Source of the DNA: Martinezella tropici | Lineage (GTDB): Bacteria; Pseudomonadota; Alphaproteobacteria; Rhizobiales; Rhizobiaceae | Assembly: GCA_000799755.1 (NCBI GenBank) | Contig: JUHI01000009.1 | Span: forward strand, 124,001-188,000 | Length of the DNA stretch: 64,000 nucleotides | Reading direction: 5' to 3' | Shown here: one piece after another, positions 8,274 through 20,587 of the stretch | How the letters are laid out: every line of letters begins with the position of its first letter | Position numbering within the stretch: the stretch's first letter is position 1 | Made by a program: the position numbers and the translations under genes | The notes under the pieces: generated by a model | The model's database searches: none | What the model saw: only the letters and a program-made list of their open reading frames with translations | What the model was told of the DNA's origin: nothing

Positions 8274-9953
8274 ATGACAGAGCAAAGCCAGATTACCCAC
8301 ACCATTCGCATCGCCGTCGCGCAGCTCAATCCGACGGTCGGCGACGTCTCCGGCAATCTCGCCAAGGCGCGTGAAGCTCGCGCCGACGCCGCGCGCGAAG
8401 GCGCGCAGCTCGTATTGCTGACGGAATTGTTCATTTCCGGCTACCCGCCGGAAGATCTCGTGCTGAAACCAGCCTTCATTCGCGCCTGCTGGAAGGCGGT
8501 CGAGAGCCTGGCTGCCGATACGGCCGATGGCGGCCCCGGCGTCATCATCGGCTTTCCCAGGCAGGATGAAACCGGGCGCTATAATTCCGTCGCGGTGCTC
8601 GATGGCGGTAAGGTGATCGCCATCCGCGATAAGGTCGATCTGCCGAATTACGGCGAATTCGACGAGAAACGCGTCTTCGATCAGGGCGCCATGCCCGGGC
8701 CCGTGAATTTTCGCGGCGTGCGGCTCGGCATTCCGATCTGCGAGGACATCTGGGGTGAGCTCGGCGTCTGCGAAACGCTGGCTGAAAGTGGTGCGGAAAT
8801 CCTGCTCTCGCCGAATGGTTCCCCCTATTATCGCGGCAAAGTCGACATCCGCCATCAGGTCGTGCTGAAACAGGTTATCGAAACAGGCCTGCCGATGATC
8901 TATGCCGCCCAGCTTGGCGGGCAGGACGAGCTGGTCTTCGACGGCGCAAGCTTCGGCTTCAATGCCGACAAGACGCTGGCCTTTCAGATGAGCCAGTTCG
9001 AGACCGCACTGACAGTCACGACCTGGAAGAGGAACGGCGACGGCTGGCACTGCGCGGAAGGGCCGATGGCGCATATTCCGGAAGGCGAAGAGGCCGATTA
9101 TCGCGCCTGCCTGCTGGGCTTCCGCGACTATGTGAACAAGAACGGCTTCAAGTCGGTCGTGCTTGGCCTGTCCGGCGGTATCGACTCGGCGATCTGCGCT
9201 GCGATTGCCGTCGATGCGCTCGGCGAGGAGCGTGTGCGCACAGTGATGCTGCCCTATCGCTACACCTCGCAGGATTCGCTGAAGGATGCGGCCGATTGCG
9301 CCAAGGCGCTCGGCTGCCGTTATGACATCGTGCCGATCGAGGATCCCGTTACCGGATTTACCTCGGCTCTGTCCGATCTGTTCGAGGGCACCGAGAGCGG
9401 CATCACCGAGGAAAATCTTCAGAGCCGCGCGCGCGGCACGATCCTGATGGCGATCTCGAACAAGTTCGGCTCCATGGTGGTCACGACGGGCAACAAGTCG
9501 GAAATGTCCGTTGGCTATGCCACGCTCTATGGCGACATGAACGGCGGCTTCAACCCGATCAAGGACCTCTACAAGATGCAGGTCTACGCGATCTCGCGCT
9601 GGCGCAACCTGCATGTGCCGCCCGGCGCGCTCGGCCCTTCGGGTGAGGTAATTCCGCACAACATCATCGACAAGGCACCTTCGGCGGAACTCAGGCCGAA
9701 CCAGACAGACCAGGATTCGCTTCCGCCCTATCCGGCGCTTGACGATATCCTCGAATGCCTGGTGGAAAAGGAAATGTCGGTCGAGGAGATCGTGGCGCGC
9801 GGCCACGATGTCGCGACGGTGCATCGCGTCGAACATCTGCTCTATCTTGCAGAATACAAGCGCCGGCAGTCGGCGCCGGGCGTGAAGATCACCAAGAAGA
9901 ATTTCGGTCGCGACCGTCGCTATCCGATCACCAACCGGTTCCGCGATCGCTGA
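8274..9953 (+). CDS. nadE: glutamine-dependent NAD+ synthetase
   Basis: Amidates deamido-NAD to NAD+ using ammonia released from glutamine. The N-terminal nitrilase-like glutaminase domain carries the Glu-Lys-Cys triad in LLTELFISGY, IRDKVDLPNYGEFDE and GIPICEDIWGE. The C-terminal synthetase domain has the PP-loop LGLSGGIDSAIC and a second conserved block TTGNKSEMSVGYATLYGD. Length (559 residues from ATG 8274, 562 from ATG 8265) is that of the two-domain form. No strong Shine-Dalgarno distinguishes the starts; 8274 (MTEQ...) resembles relatives better. Confidence 0.95.
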   Translation: MTEQSQITHTIRIAVAQLNPTVGDVSGNLAKAREARADAAREGAQLVLLTELFISGYPPEDLVLKPAFIRACWKAVESLAADTADGGPGVIIGFPRQDETGRYNSVAVLDGGKVIAIRDKVDLPNYGEFDEKRVFDQGAMPGPVNFRGVRLGIPICEDIWGELGVCETLAESGAEILLSPNGSPYYRGKVDIRHQVVLKQVIETGLPMIYAAQLGGQDELVFDGASFGFNADKTLAFQMSQFETALTVTTWKRNGDGWHCAEGPMAHIPEGEEADYRACLLGFRDYVNKNGFKSVVLGLSGGIDSAICAAIAVDALGEERVRTVMLPYRYTSQDSLKDAADCAKALGCRYDIVPIEDPVTGFTSALSDLFEGTESGITEENLQSRARGTILMAISNKFGSMVVTTGNKSEMSVGYATLYGDMNGGFNPIKDLYKMQVYAISRWRNLHVPPGALGPSGEVIPHNIIDKAPSAELRPNQTDQDSLPPYPALDDILECLVEKEMSVEEIVARGHDVATVHRVEHLLYLAEYKRRQSAPGVKITKKNFGRDRRYPITNRFRDR

Positions 9954-9983
9954 TCGCGCGGCTCGATGGCAGGAAAAGGACAG

Positions 9984-10811
9984 ATGCGCAGTTCGGTCGA
10001 GATCTACAATATTCGCACCGGGGAGAACCGGGTGGTCTGGCAGACGGACGAGCTTGTCGAGGCGCCGAACTATTCGCCAGACGGGCGCTATCTGCTGCTG
10101 AACGGCGACGGGTTGCTCTATCGCTTGCCTCTGGATGGCACGGGCGGGATTGCACGTGTCGATACAGGCTTCGCCACGCGATGCAACAATGATCACGGCA
10201 TCTCGCCAGATGGTTCTCTGATCGCCATTTCCGACAAGACCGAGCACGGCAAGGCCTGCATCTACGTTCTGCCTGCAGAGGGCGGCACGCCAAGGCAGGT
10301 CACGACCAATCTGCCGTCCTACTGGCACGGATGGTCGCCGGACGGGAAGCGCTTCTCCTATTGTGGTATCCGCAACGATCTTTTCGATATCTACACGATC
10401 TCGATCGATGGTGGCGAGGAGACGCGGTTGACGCATGGCGAGGGCCGCAATGATGGGCCCGATTTCTCAGCCGACGGGCAATGGATCTATTTCAATTCGA
10501 GCCGCACCGGCCTGATGCAGATCTGGCGCATCCATCCCGACGGCACGGGTCTGGAACAGGTGACTTACGACAATTACGGCAACTGGTTCGCACATCCGTC
10601 GCCCAAGAACGACAAGGTCGTGCTGATCTCCTACGACCCCGATGTCTTCGATCATCCGCGCGACCTGAATGTGCGGATGCGGCTGATGGACATGGATGGT
10701 AGCAATATCACGACCCTGTTCGAGCTCTTCGGCGGGCAGGGATCGATCAACGTGCCGAACTGGTCGCCGAATGGTGACGAGTTCGCCTATGTGCGCTACG
10801 AGCCGACCTGA
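9984..10811 (+). CDS. TolB-like WD40/PD40 beta-propeller protein
   Basis: A 275-residue protein (281 from the alternative ATG at 9966; AGGAAAAGGA lies directly before 9984). It contains at least five TolB-type propeller blades with SPDG-like signatures: NYSPDGRYLLL, GISPDGSLIAIS, GWSPDGKRFSYC, DFSADGQWIYFNS and NWSPNGDEFAYV. There is no signal peptide, so unlike TolB it is probably cytoplasmic. Substrate or partner is unknown. It follows nadE by about 30 bases and may be cotranscribed. Confidence 0.75.
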   Translation: MRSSVEIYNIRTGENRVVWQTDELVEAPNYSPDGRYLLLNGDGLLYRLPLDGTGGIARVDTGFATRCNNDHGISPDGSLIAISDKTEHGKACIYVLPAEGGTPRQVTTNLPSYWHGWSPDGKRFSYCGIRNDLFDIYTISIDGGEETRLTHGEGRNDGPDFSADGQWIYFNSSRTGLMQIWRIHPDGTGLEQVTYDNYGNWFAHPSPKNDKVVLISYDPDVFDHPRDLNVRMRLMDMDGSNITTLFELFGGQGSINVPNWSPNGDEFAYVRYEPT

Positions 10812-10988
10812 ATTCCAAATCATGGCCTCTGGACAGACAGCATCTCGCGCGATAGATGTGGTCCGTTCTCAGGGCGCATCCGATCCGCGGGAAGGGCAAG
10901 GCCCACCTGAAGCATAGAATACGAGACTGCCACACCTCTTTTCAGTCTGTGGGCGCGGATACCGGACGTAAATGGAAGGAGGTCTATT

Positions 10989-12716
10989 TTGACCACGCGC
11001 TCTCTGGCGTTTGACGCCACACTCGATTCCCTGAAAAAGCAGGCAAAGTCTTTCCTCAAGGCGATTCAAGCCGGCGATGCTTCGGCGCGCAGTCGCGTTG
11101 CGCCCTATTTTGCCGACGTCGACAATGTCGGATTGCAGGACATTCAGCTCGTCCTTGCCCGCGAGTTCGGTTTCTCCAGCTGGACGAAGCTCAAGACGCA
11201 TCTGGAAAGCGGTGATCGCAGGCATGTTCCGCGGGATCAGCTTGCAAACCGTTTCCTGTCGCTGGCGACCGTCTCCTATTTCGGCAATATCGCAGCCGAT
11301 CCAGCGCGGTTCGATGAGGCGCTGCAGCTGCTTGAAGAGCATCCCGATATTGCAGGCGAGAATATCCATGTCGCCGCCGCGCTTGGAGATGCCGATCGTT
11401 TAAGTCGTTGGCTCGATCGTCAGCCGCAGCTTCTCGATCGCAAGGCAGGGCCCTACGACTGGTCTCCGTTGATGTATGCCGCCTATGCCCGCCTGCCGGG
11501 TCGATCCAGTCTGCCGGCCGCCCGCGAGCTTGTCAGGCGCGGAGCCGACGTCAATGCCTTCTTCCTCGACAACGGCCAGTATCGCTTCACTGTTCTGACC
11601 GGCGTCTTCGGCGAGGGCGAGGCGGGCAAGCTTCGCCAGCCGCCGCATCCCGATTGCGAGGCTTTCGCGCGCCTGTTGCTTGAGGCGGGAGCTGAAGCCA
11701 ATGACAGCCAGGCGCTCTATAACCGTATGTTCGAGCCGGACGATACATGCCTGAAACTGCTGCTGGAACACGGCTTGTCCGCCAGGGATAGGAACAATTG
11801 GCTGGTGCGCGAAGACGGCAAATTCGCCGAAAACTCCGAGACTGTTTTCGACTACCAGCTTGCCTGGGCGCTGGAGCATCGCATGAGTGAGCGGGTCCAC
11901 CTTCTGGTGGATCATGGCGCCGATGTCCTCAAGGTGGTCAACGGGCGAACGCCGTTCCAATGGGCTCGGCTTGGTGGCGATCGCGAGCTGGCTGAATATC
12001 TCGTGCGCAAGGGCGCAGTTGCGGTTCACCTGGCGCCGGAGGACGAATTCTATATCAAGGTCATGAGCAAGGAGGTTTCGCTCGAGGAACTGCTTGCGAT
12101 GAAGCCGTCCAGTGACATTCTGGCTGCGATGCAGAAGGCCCATCCCGCGATGCTGCATGATGCCGCCGGCGAAAGTGACCTGGAAGCCGTGCGCCGGATG
12201 CTTGCCCTGGGCCTCGACGTCAATGCCATGACCAGCCGCACGCCGCTGCATGAGGCCGCACTTCACGGCCATATCGAGATGGCGAAGCTCCTGATCGAGC
12301 ATGGCGCCGATGCGACCATTCGCGATCCGCATTTCCATTCCGGGCCGATCGGCTGGGCCGAATACAATGGCAAGCAGGACATGGTCGAGTTTCTGAAGGC
12401 CTATCCTTCGGATATTTTCGCGACGGCGGCCTTCGGTCTCCTCGATCAGCTTGCGGATGTCATCAGGCAGCATCCCGAGCAGGTGAACATCCGCTTCGGG
12501 GAGTTCGGCACTGATGGGCAGCCGACCGATCGCGATTGGATGACGCCGCTCGGCTTTGCTATCGTCAATCGGCGGACAGAGGCGGTGCGCTTCCTGCTGG
12601 AGCATGGCGCGGAGCGTTCGGTGAGGGACGTCTCGGGGCGGTCCTATCGGGATCTCGCCAAAGATACGGGAGACGAGACCATCGTCTCGTTGCTGCGCCA
12701 GCCGACGACGGCCTGA
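10989..12716 (+). CDS. ankyrin-repeat protein
   Basis: A 575-residue protein starting at TTG 10989, preceded by an almost perfect Shine-Dalgarno AAGGAGGT at 10976-10983; no ATG competes. The first 60 residues are helical (LDSLKKQAKSFLKAIQAGD) and include the block FGFSSWTKLKTHLES common at the head of rhizobial ankyrin proteins. Ankyrin repeats follow, clearest at DWSPLMYAAYARLPG, RTPFQWARLGGDRELAEYL, RTPLHEAALHGHIEMAKLL and MTPLGFAIVNRRTEAVRFL. No signal peptide. Ankyrin arrays bind proteins; the partner is unknown. Confidence 0.8.
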   Translation: MTTRSLAFDATLDSLKKQAKSFLKAIQAGDASARSRVAPYFADVDNVGLQDIQLVLAREFGFSSWTKLKTHLESGDRRHVPRDQLANRFLSLATVSYFGNIAADPARFDEALQLLEEHPDIAGENIHVAAALGDADRLSRWLDRQPQLLDRKAGPYDWSPLMYAAYARLPGRSSLPAARELVRRGADVNAFFLDNGQYRFTVLTGVFGEGEAGKLRQPPHPDCEAFARLLLEAGAEANDSQALYNRMFEPDDTCLKLLLEHGLSARDRNNWLVREDGKFAENSETVFDYQLAWALEHRMSERVHLLVDHGADVLKVVNGRTPFQWARLGGDRELAEYLVRKGAVAVHLAPEDEFYIKVMSKEVSLEELLAMKPSSDILAAMQKAHPAMLHDAAGESDLEAVRRMLALGLDVNAMTSRTPLHEAALHGHIEMAKLLIEHGADATIRDPHFHSGPIGWAEYNGKQDMVEFLKAYPSDIFATAAFGLLDQLADVIRQHPEQVNIRFGEFGTDGQPTDRDWMTPLGFAIVNRRTEAVRFLLEHGAERSVRDVSGRSYRDLAKDTGDETIVSLLRQPTTA

Positions 12717-12767
12717 AAACGATAGGACATACGGTGGCTGGGCGCAGACGAGAAGCGTCTGGCCGCC

Positions 12768-13520
12768 TCATTGCGTCGGCTGTGGTCCGGCGTCTTTCGG
12801 ATGTTTCAGGTCGATGCTGCCCTGATCTGTCGCCAGGAATTGCGGTCCGACCTGGCGCACCTTATGGGCCGAAGGATCATAGGGTCGATCGGGTGGAAAC
12901 TGTTGCGGCGGCGCTTGCGTCACCTTCGGTGTCGACGCTGGCGGCGCTTGCTTTTGTTGGATGCTGGAATCCTTCTGCAGCCGCGGCGTCTCGATGACGG
13001 TGATGGAGCTTTCCGGCCTGGCCAGGGACTGTTCCTGCGGCGCATAGGCGTCCAGCTTCGTGCGGGTGTCGATGACGATGTCAGGCGTTGCCGAAGCCGG
13101 CAAGCTGCAGCCGTTGCGCTGCATCGTATCCAGCAACTGCCGGCGCTGCATGGCGACGGCATCGACCCGGCCGACGCTTTGCTCACGCTGATCCATCAGC
13201 AGCGAGAGATCGTGCCGCATCCCATCGATCGATTGCCGCATGTCGTCGCAGGCGCCCTGATTGTCCTGCCCGACAATCACCATGCTGCTATCTTCGAAGC
13301 AGCCCTGGTTGCGCAGGTCGCTCATCGTTCGGCGGATCATCAGGTTCTGCTGCACGATGGCGCGGGAAAGCTGGCGTGTTTCCTGGCTGGCGCCGATCAC
13401 TTCGCTGATATCGACGTAGCGGCCACGCAACTCGTCGCAAAGGTCCGCCTGTGCGAGGGCCGGCGTGGCCGTCAGCAGGGACAGCAAGGCAAGGGAAGCG
13501 TGTTTTGTGCCGCGGTTCAC
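12768..13520 (-). CDS. exported protein of unknown function
   Basis: About 250 residues from GTG 13520; this start gives a clean signal peptide (KHASLALLSLLTATPALAQA, cleavage after ALA), whereas the longer frame adds a charged, non-signal N-terminus. The mature protein has a cysteine-containing helical region with NLMIRRTMSDLRNQGC and RRQLLDTMQRNGC, resembling the helical part of DUF2865-type rhizobial proteins, then a low-complexity Pro/Gln tail. I do not recognise a function. It lies just downstream of the malic enzyme gene on the same strand, about 145 bases away. Confidence 0.65.
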   Translation of the reverse strand: MNRGTKHASLALLSLLTATPALAQADLCDELRGRYVDISEVIGASQETRQLSRAIVQQNLMIRRTMSDLRNQGCFEDSSMVIVGQDNQGACDDMRQSIDGMRHDLSLLMDQREQSVGRVDAVAMQRRQLLDTMQRNGCSLPASATPDIVIDTRTKLDAYAPQEQSLARPESSITVIETPRLQKDSSIQQKQAPPASTPKVTQAPPQQFPPDRPYDPSAHKVRQVGPQFLATDQGSIDLKHPKDAGPQPTQ

Positions 13521-13665
13521 GGTTCTGCTCTCGAAAGCGGTTTTAGGTCGCTGAAGATTACACGTCACAGCTTAACAACGTATCCATGAAAAAGCATGGA
13601 TTTCGAGAGGATTTTTACGAAATTGCAGCTCGCAGCCGCGCGAATGGCGGCTGCGAGAATTGTGC

Positions 13666-15978
<2,313 letters not shown>

Positions 15979-16202
15979 CTCGCGTCTCCATTCCTGCCTG
16001 CGCTTTGAGTCTTCTGCATACATCAATCGGTTCACCTTCACAGTATGCAATCGACGTCGCGACGCGTTTTTGTCATGGCAAAACTGAATTGCCTTTTTTG
16101 CAAGGATCGCACGATCGTTTCCGGCAGGTCGAACTCGCTGCGGCCGCGTCATCAGGCATTCATCGCACCGACCTATGAAGAGCGCGTGCGGAGATTTCCT
16201 GG

Positions 16203-16958
16203 ATGACCTTGATTGCTTCCCATCGCGGTGGTGCTCATTTGTGGCCCGAAAATACCAGGCTCGCCTTCTCGAAGACCGCCAAACTCGATGTCGATCTTGT
16301 CGAGTTCGATGTCCACCAGACGCGCGACGGCAAGCTTGTCGTGCATCACGACGCGACGATCGACCGAATGACCGACGGCAAGGGCGCGATCGCAGATTTC
16401 AGCTATGACGAACTGATGCGCTACGTCGTGATCGGAAGCGGAGGCGAAACCATTCCGACGCTCGGCGAGACCATCGATATTTTCGGGCCGTCCGCAGTCG
16501 ATCTCCGGCTGGAAATCAAGACCAGAGCGGACGGGTCACCATATGAGGACATGGAGCACCACATCGTCGATGAGCTGGTGGCGACCGGGATGCTGACGCG
16601 CACGATGGCGACGAGCTTCTCCTTGCCCCGTCTCGAAGCATTCGGCGCCGCGCTCGGCGAGCGTGGTCTCAATGTCGGCGAACTGCTCGGTTTCATCTTC
16701 CTTTGCTCACCGCAGGCAGCTGGGCAGCTTGGCTGGCGCGCGATCATGGCTGCACTGGGCGCTTCCGGCGTCCGGGAAATCGGGATACGGGCCGATGCGC
16801 TCGACGCCGAGGTCGTGGCGCTCTTTCGCAAAAATGGCATGAAGGTGCATGGATGGGCCGCCCATACCGCCGATGCGGCGCGAGATATGTTTCGCCTTGG
16901 CGTCGCCAGTTTCACGAGCGATCGTCCCGACCTGGCGATTGCTGCCAAACGTGGCTGA
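16203..16958 (+). CDS. glycerophosphodiester phosphodiesterase
   Basis: A 251-residue single-domain GDPD enzyme that hydrolyses glycerophosphodiesters to glycerol 3-phosphate and an alcohol. Catalytic motifs are SHRGG (residues 6-10), PENT (16-19), VEFDVHQTRDGKLVVHHD with Glu34, Asp36 and His49, and a later LRLEIK metal-binding strand. No signal peptide, so a cytoplasmic UgpQ-type role is likely. Divergent from the malic enzyme gene; about 100 bases upstream of the next gene. Confidence 0.87.
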   Translation: MTLIASHRGGAHLWPENTRLAFSKTAKLDVDLVEFDVHQTRDGKLVVHHDATIDRMTDGKGAIADFSYDELMRYVVIGSGGETIPTLGETIDIFGPSAVDLRLEIKTRADGSPYEDMEHHIVDELVATGMLTRTMATSFSLPRLEAFGAALGERGLNVGELLGFIFLCSPQAAGQLGWRAIMAALGASGVREIGIRADALDAEVVALFRKNGMKVHGWAAHTADAARDMFRLGVASFTSDRPDLAIAAKRG

Positions 16959-17060
16959 AGCAGCCTCATAGGCCGGCAGACACAGGGTTTGTCATCTTCC
17001 TGAAACACGAGTCTGGTTTTGGAATAGGCAAGGCTAGGATAGGGCACGGACATAGAGTTC

Positions 17061-17879
17061 GTGAATGAAAACATGGACACCCGGCGATTCCGCACACTGT
17101 TCATTTCTGACGTGCACCTCGGTTCGAAAGCCGCCAAGGCGGATTTTCTGCTCGACTTTCTCCGTCATCACGACGCTGATACCATTTTCCTGGTCGGCGA
17201 CATCGTGGATGGCTGGCGCCTCAAGCGGAGCTGGTATTGGCCACAGGACTGTAACGACGTCGTGCAGAAGCTGCTGCGCAAGGCGCGCAAGGGCACGCGG
17301 ATCGTCTATATCCCTGGCAATCACGACGAATTCCTGCGCGATTTCCCCGGAATGCACTTCGGCGGCATCGAGGTGGCGCAACGCGCCATGCATGAAACGG
17401 CCGACGGCAAGAAATATCTGGTCCTGCATGGCGACGAATTCGACGTCGTCGTCCGCAACGCCCGGCTGCTCGCCTATCTCGGCGACTGGGCCTACGACAT
17501 GGCGATCCTGATCAATATCGGCCTTGCCGCCGTGCGCCGCCGCCTGAACATGCCCTATTGGTCGTTCTCGGCTTGGGCAAAGCTGCAGGTCAAGCACGCC
17601 GTCAACTTCATCGGCGAATTTCAGCGCGTCGTTGCCGAAGAAGCCAAGCGCAACGACGCCGATGGCGTCATCTGCGGTCACATCCATCACGCCGTCATCG
17701 AGGACCTCGATGGCGTGCGCTACATCAATACCGGCGACTGGGTGGAAAGCTGCACGGCGATCGCCGAGCACGAGGACGGCACCTTCGAGCTGATTACCTG
17801 GCGGAGTATTCTCGAGACGCAGCCGGTTGGCTCGCCTATCGAGGAAATGCCGCGACCGCTCGGCGCTCAGGCCGCGTGA
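17061..17879 (+). CDS. LpxH-like metallophosphoesterase (UDP-2,3-diacylglucosamine diphosphatase family)
   Basis: Calcineurin-like phosphoesterase of about 270 residues with the full metal-site set: FISDVHLGS (Asp17, His19), LVGDIVDGW (Asp47), GNHDEFLRD (Asn87, His88), HGDEFD and GHIHHAVIED. The family cleaves UDP-2,3-diacylglucosamine in lipid A synthesis, but distant members act on other substrates, and many alphaproteobacteria use LpxI for this step, so the assignment is tentative. Start is GTG 17061 or the in-frame ATG at 17073. Confidence 0.75.
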   Translation: MNENMDTRRFRTLFISDVHLGSKAAKADFLLDFLRHHDADTIFLVGDIVDGWRLKRSWYWPQDCNDVVQKLLRKARKGTRIVYIPGNHDEFLRDFPGMHFGGIEVAQRAMHETADGKKYLVLHGDEFDVVVRNARLLAYLGDWAYDMAILINIGLAAVRRRLNMPYWSFSAWAKLQVKHAVNFIGEFQRVVAEEAKRNDADGVICGHIHHAVIEDLDGVRYINTGDWVESCTAIAEHEDGTFELITWRSILETQPVGSPIEEMPRPLGAQAA

Positions 17880-18047
17880 CCATCCGCGGCTCTTCACAGG
17901 CTTGATAATAGCCTGTCATAATTATTGATCGCTGCAAAACCGCGTCAGCTTCGGATTTTTCCGAAACGTTACGGTTTTGGCCATTTCTCGCCATAGTCGT
18001 ATTCTCGATAGCATGGTAGGGACGAGTAAGTTCCCTTCAGGTCTGTC

Positions 18048-19265
18048 ATGATTCCCGCGATCAAGTCCTTCCAGGGCGAGGGTGCGCCTCCCTATTTCCG
18101 TTTGCGCGCCGCCTTGTCCTATTGTGCCCCGTTGTTCGTCAACGGCATTGCCGTACCGTTCTTTCCCGTCTGGCTGGCGGGGCTGAATTTCAACGATCAT
18201 GAGATCGGTCTCGTGATCGCCATCCCCATGGTCGTGCGCGTCCTCGTGACGCCCGTCATCGCCGTGCTCGCCGATCATATGACCGAGCGTGCCGATGTGC
18301 TGTTATGGTCGGGCGCCTTGTCGCTTCTGACTGCCATCGCGCTCTACTGGACCAGCGACTTCTGGCCGGTGCTTCTCGTCTACGGCATACAGGGCGCCAC
18401 CTATGCGCCCTACGTGCCGGTGGTCGAATCCATTGCCATGTCGGGCGTCCGCCGCTGGGGCTTCGATTACGGCTCGATGCGGGTATGGGGATCGATCACC
18501 TTCATCCTGGCAACCCTTCTTGGGGGCCAGCTGATCGGCATGTGGGGCGGGGCAACCGTATTGCCTGTCATGGTCGCGGGCTTCATTCTGACGACGCTGA
18601 TGGGCTTCTTCGCGCCGCGTATCGGGCCGACGCGCCGGCGCAACCAGCCGATCAACCTGCAGTCACCGACCGGCAACCTTCGCTCGCCGCAATTGCTCAT
18701 CACCATGATCGGAGTGTCGGTGCAGCAGTCGAGCCACGCGATGCTTTATACATTCGCCTCAATCTATTGGCGCAAGCTTGGCTTTTCCGGCGCGGAGATC
18801 GCCGTCCTCTGGAGCATCGGCGTTACGGCCGAGGTGATGGTTTTCTTCCTGTCGAAGAAACTTAGCCGACGCTTCAGTGCGTGGACGCTCATCTTTTTCG
18901 GTTCGACCATGTGCATCCTGCGCTGGATTCTGTTTCCGATCAATTTTGGCTTCTTCGGCTATTTCGTGCTCCAGTGTTTTCATTCCTGCACCTATGCCTG
19001 CGTCCATACCGGCGTTCAGCGGCGCATCGTTGCATCTGTCCACGAGGCGCAGGAGTCATCGGCCCAGGGCGCCTATTACTTCTATAACGGCATGTTCCTG
19101 GGCTTGATGACGCTGGCATCCGGCTATCTCTATGCCTGGCTGGATCTGGCGAGTTACTATGTCATGGCCGGCACTGCCGCGCTCGGGCTTGCCATGGTCA
19201 TTTTCGCGTATGGGCTGCAAGCCAGAAAGCCGGCAATCGGCGGAGATGCTCACGGCGTCTCCTAA
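18048..19265 (+). CDS. MFS transporter
   Basis: A 405-residue polytopic membrane protein with about 12 hydrophobic segments and an N-terminal LRAALSYCAPLFVNGIAVPFF helix resembling the HcaT/phenylpropionate-permease-like branch (MFS_1-like). The loop 2-3 region LADHMTERADV matches the MFS D/R-containing loop position, and WGFDYGSMRVWGSITF is the branch-specific block. Substrate cannot be inferred. Preceded by an inverted repeat (TTCGGATTTTTCCGAA) about 85 bases upstream. Confidence 0.8.
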   Translation: MIPAIKSFQGEGAPPYFRLRAALSYCAPLFVNGIAVPFFPVWLAGLNFNDHEIGLVIAIPMVVRVLVTPVIAVLADHMTERADVLLWSGALSLLTAIALYWTSDFWPVLLVYGIQGATYAPYVPVVESIAMSGVRRWGFDYGSMRVWGSITFILATLLGGQLIGMWGGATVLPVMVAGFILTTLMGFFAPRIGPTRRRNQPINLQSPTGNLRSPQLLITMIGVSVQQSSHAMLYTFASIYWRKLGFSGAEIAVLWSIGVTAEVMVFFLSKKLSRRFSAWTLIFFGSTMCILRWILFPINFGFFGYFVLQCFHSCTYACVHTGVQRRIVASVHEAQESSAQGAYYFYNGMFLGLMTLASGYLYAWLDLASYYVMAGTAALGLAMVIFAYGLQARKPAIGGDAHGVS

Positions 19266-19414
19266 CGCGGTGCAACAAATTCATTTGGATATCAAAAAAC
19301 CGTGACATATGTTGGCGCCGGCCCGAGATGGAGATTCCATGCACAGTCGGTGTATTAAGCGTTATCATGCGGACTCTCCGAGTCGGCGTATGTTGTGGCA
19401 GATTTGAAAGACGC

Positions 19415-20575
19415 ATGAGTTTGAAAGCAGCCGAACAAAGCTCCGATGCACCGAAGATCGATGATGCGCCCGAGGGTGCAGGCCATCGCTATCGGCTGGA
19501 GGGCAATTGGCGCAGTGCGAATGTCCACGGCGTGTTGCGGCAGATCGAGCAACTGTCCAAGCGCAGTTCCGGCGGCGAAGTCGTGATCGATCTTTCCGGC
19601 CTTTCGGACGTCGATACGGCCGGTGCGCTCCTGATCCGCCGACTGAAGGAAAGCCAGGAAGCCCATAAGGCGCACGTCACGATCGAGGGTTCCAATCCGC
19701 ATATCGATGAGTTGCTGACCGCATTCGATGCGTATCCTGACGATGAGACTGCGACACGTAAGTCGAAGAAATCGCTGGCGGAGCGTGTTTTCGCGCCTAT
19801 CGGCGAAAGCGTTTACGAGATCTGGGGCAATCTAGTTGCCGCCATGTATATTTTGGGCTCGGCCGTGCGGGGCGCCCAGCTCAAGTTCGGGCGCGGCAGC
19901 GGTGTTTCACCGGCCTCAATCATCAACCAGATTGATCACATGGCGGTGCGCGCCGTTCCGATCATTCTGCTGATGTCGTCGCTGATCGGCGCGATCATTG
20001 CCCAGCAAGGCGCTTTCCAGCTGCGCTATTTCGGCGCGGAAATCTTCGTGGTCGATCTCGTCGGCATCCTGCAGCTGCGCGAAATCGGCGTGCTTCTGAC
20101 CGCGATTATGATTGCCGGCCGTTCCGGCAGCGCGATTACTGCCGAAATCGGCTCCATGAAGATGCGAGAGGAAGTGGACGCGCTGAAGGTCATGGGCCTC
20201 AACCCCATCGGTGTCCTCATTTTCCCGCGGCTGGTGGCGCTGACGGTTGCGTTGCCGCTGCTGACTGTCATTGCCAACTTCGCCGCGCTTTTCGGTGCCG
20301 CCCTGGTGTCCTGGGCCTATTCCGGCATCACCTTTGCGACCTTCATCTCGCGTCTGCATGAGGCCGTCAGCCTTTCGACGATCATTTCCGGCATGATCAA
20401 GGCGCCGTTCATGGCGTTGGTCATCGGCATCGTTGCGGCGGTCGAGGGATTGAAGGTCGGAGGCAGTGCCGAGTCTCTCGGTCAGCACGTCACCTCGTCT
20501 GTGGTGAAGTCGATCTTCGTCGTCATCCTGATGGACGGGCTTTTCGCCATGTTCTACGCAGCAATCGACTTCTGA
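19415..20575 (+). CDS. mlaE: MlaE-type lipid ABC transporter permease with N-terminal STAS domain
   Basis: About 386 residues from ATG 19415. Residues 20-110 form a STAS domain (VVIDLSGLSDVDTAGALLIRRL), the equivalent of the separate MlaB protein in E. coli. The rest is a MlaE permease with blocks MAVRAVPIILLMSSLIGAIIAQQGAFQLRYFGA split across helices, and the signature GRSGSAITAEIGSMKM followed by EVDALKVMGLNP. First gene of a four-gene unit for phospholipid traffic between inner and outer membranes; 12 bases separate it from the ATPase gene. Confidence 0.9.
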   Translation: MSLKAAEQSSDAPKIDDAPEGAGHRYRLEGNWRSANVHGVLRQIEQLSKRSSGGEVVIDLSGLSDVDTAGALLIRRLKESQEAHKAHVTIEGSNPHIDELLTAFDAYPDDETATRKSKKSLAERVFAPIGESVYEIWGNLVAAMYILGSAVRGAQLKFGRGSGVSPASIINQIDHMAVRAVPIILLMSSLIGAIIAQQGAFQLRYFGAEIFVVDLVGILQLREIGVLLTAIMIAGRSGSAITAEIGSMKMREEVDALKVMGLNPIGVLIFPRLVALTVALPLLTVIANFAALFGAALVSWAYSGITFATFISRLHEAVSLSTIISGMIKAPFMALVIGIVAAVEGLKVGGSAESLGQHVTSSVVKSIFVVILMDGLFAMFYAAIDF

Positions 20576-20587
20576 GGGACGGCAAGA

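Noticed and set aside
8121..10436. 771-codon minus-strand frame opposite nadE and the TolB-like gene
   Set aside because: Covers two convincing genes and has no recognisable domain.
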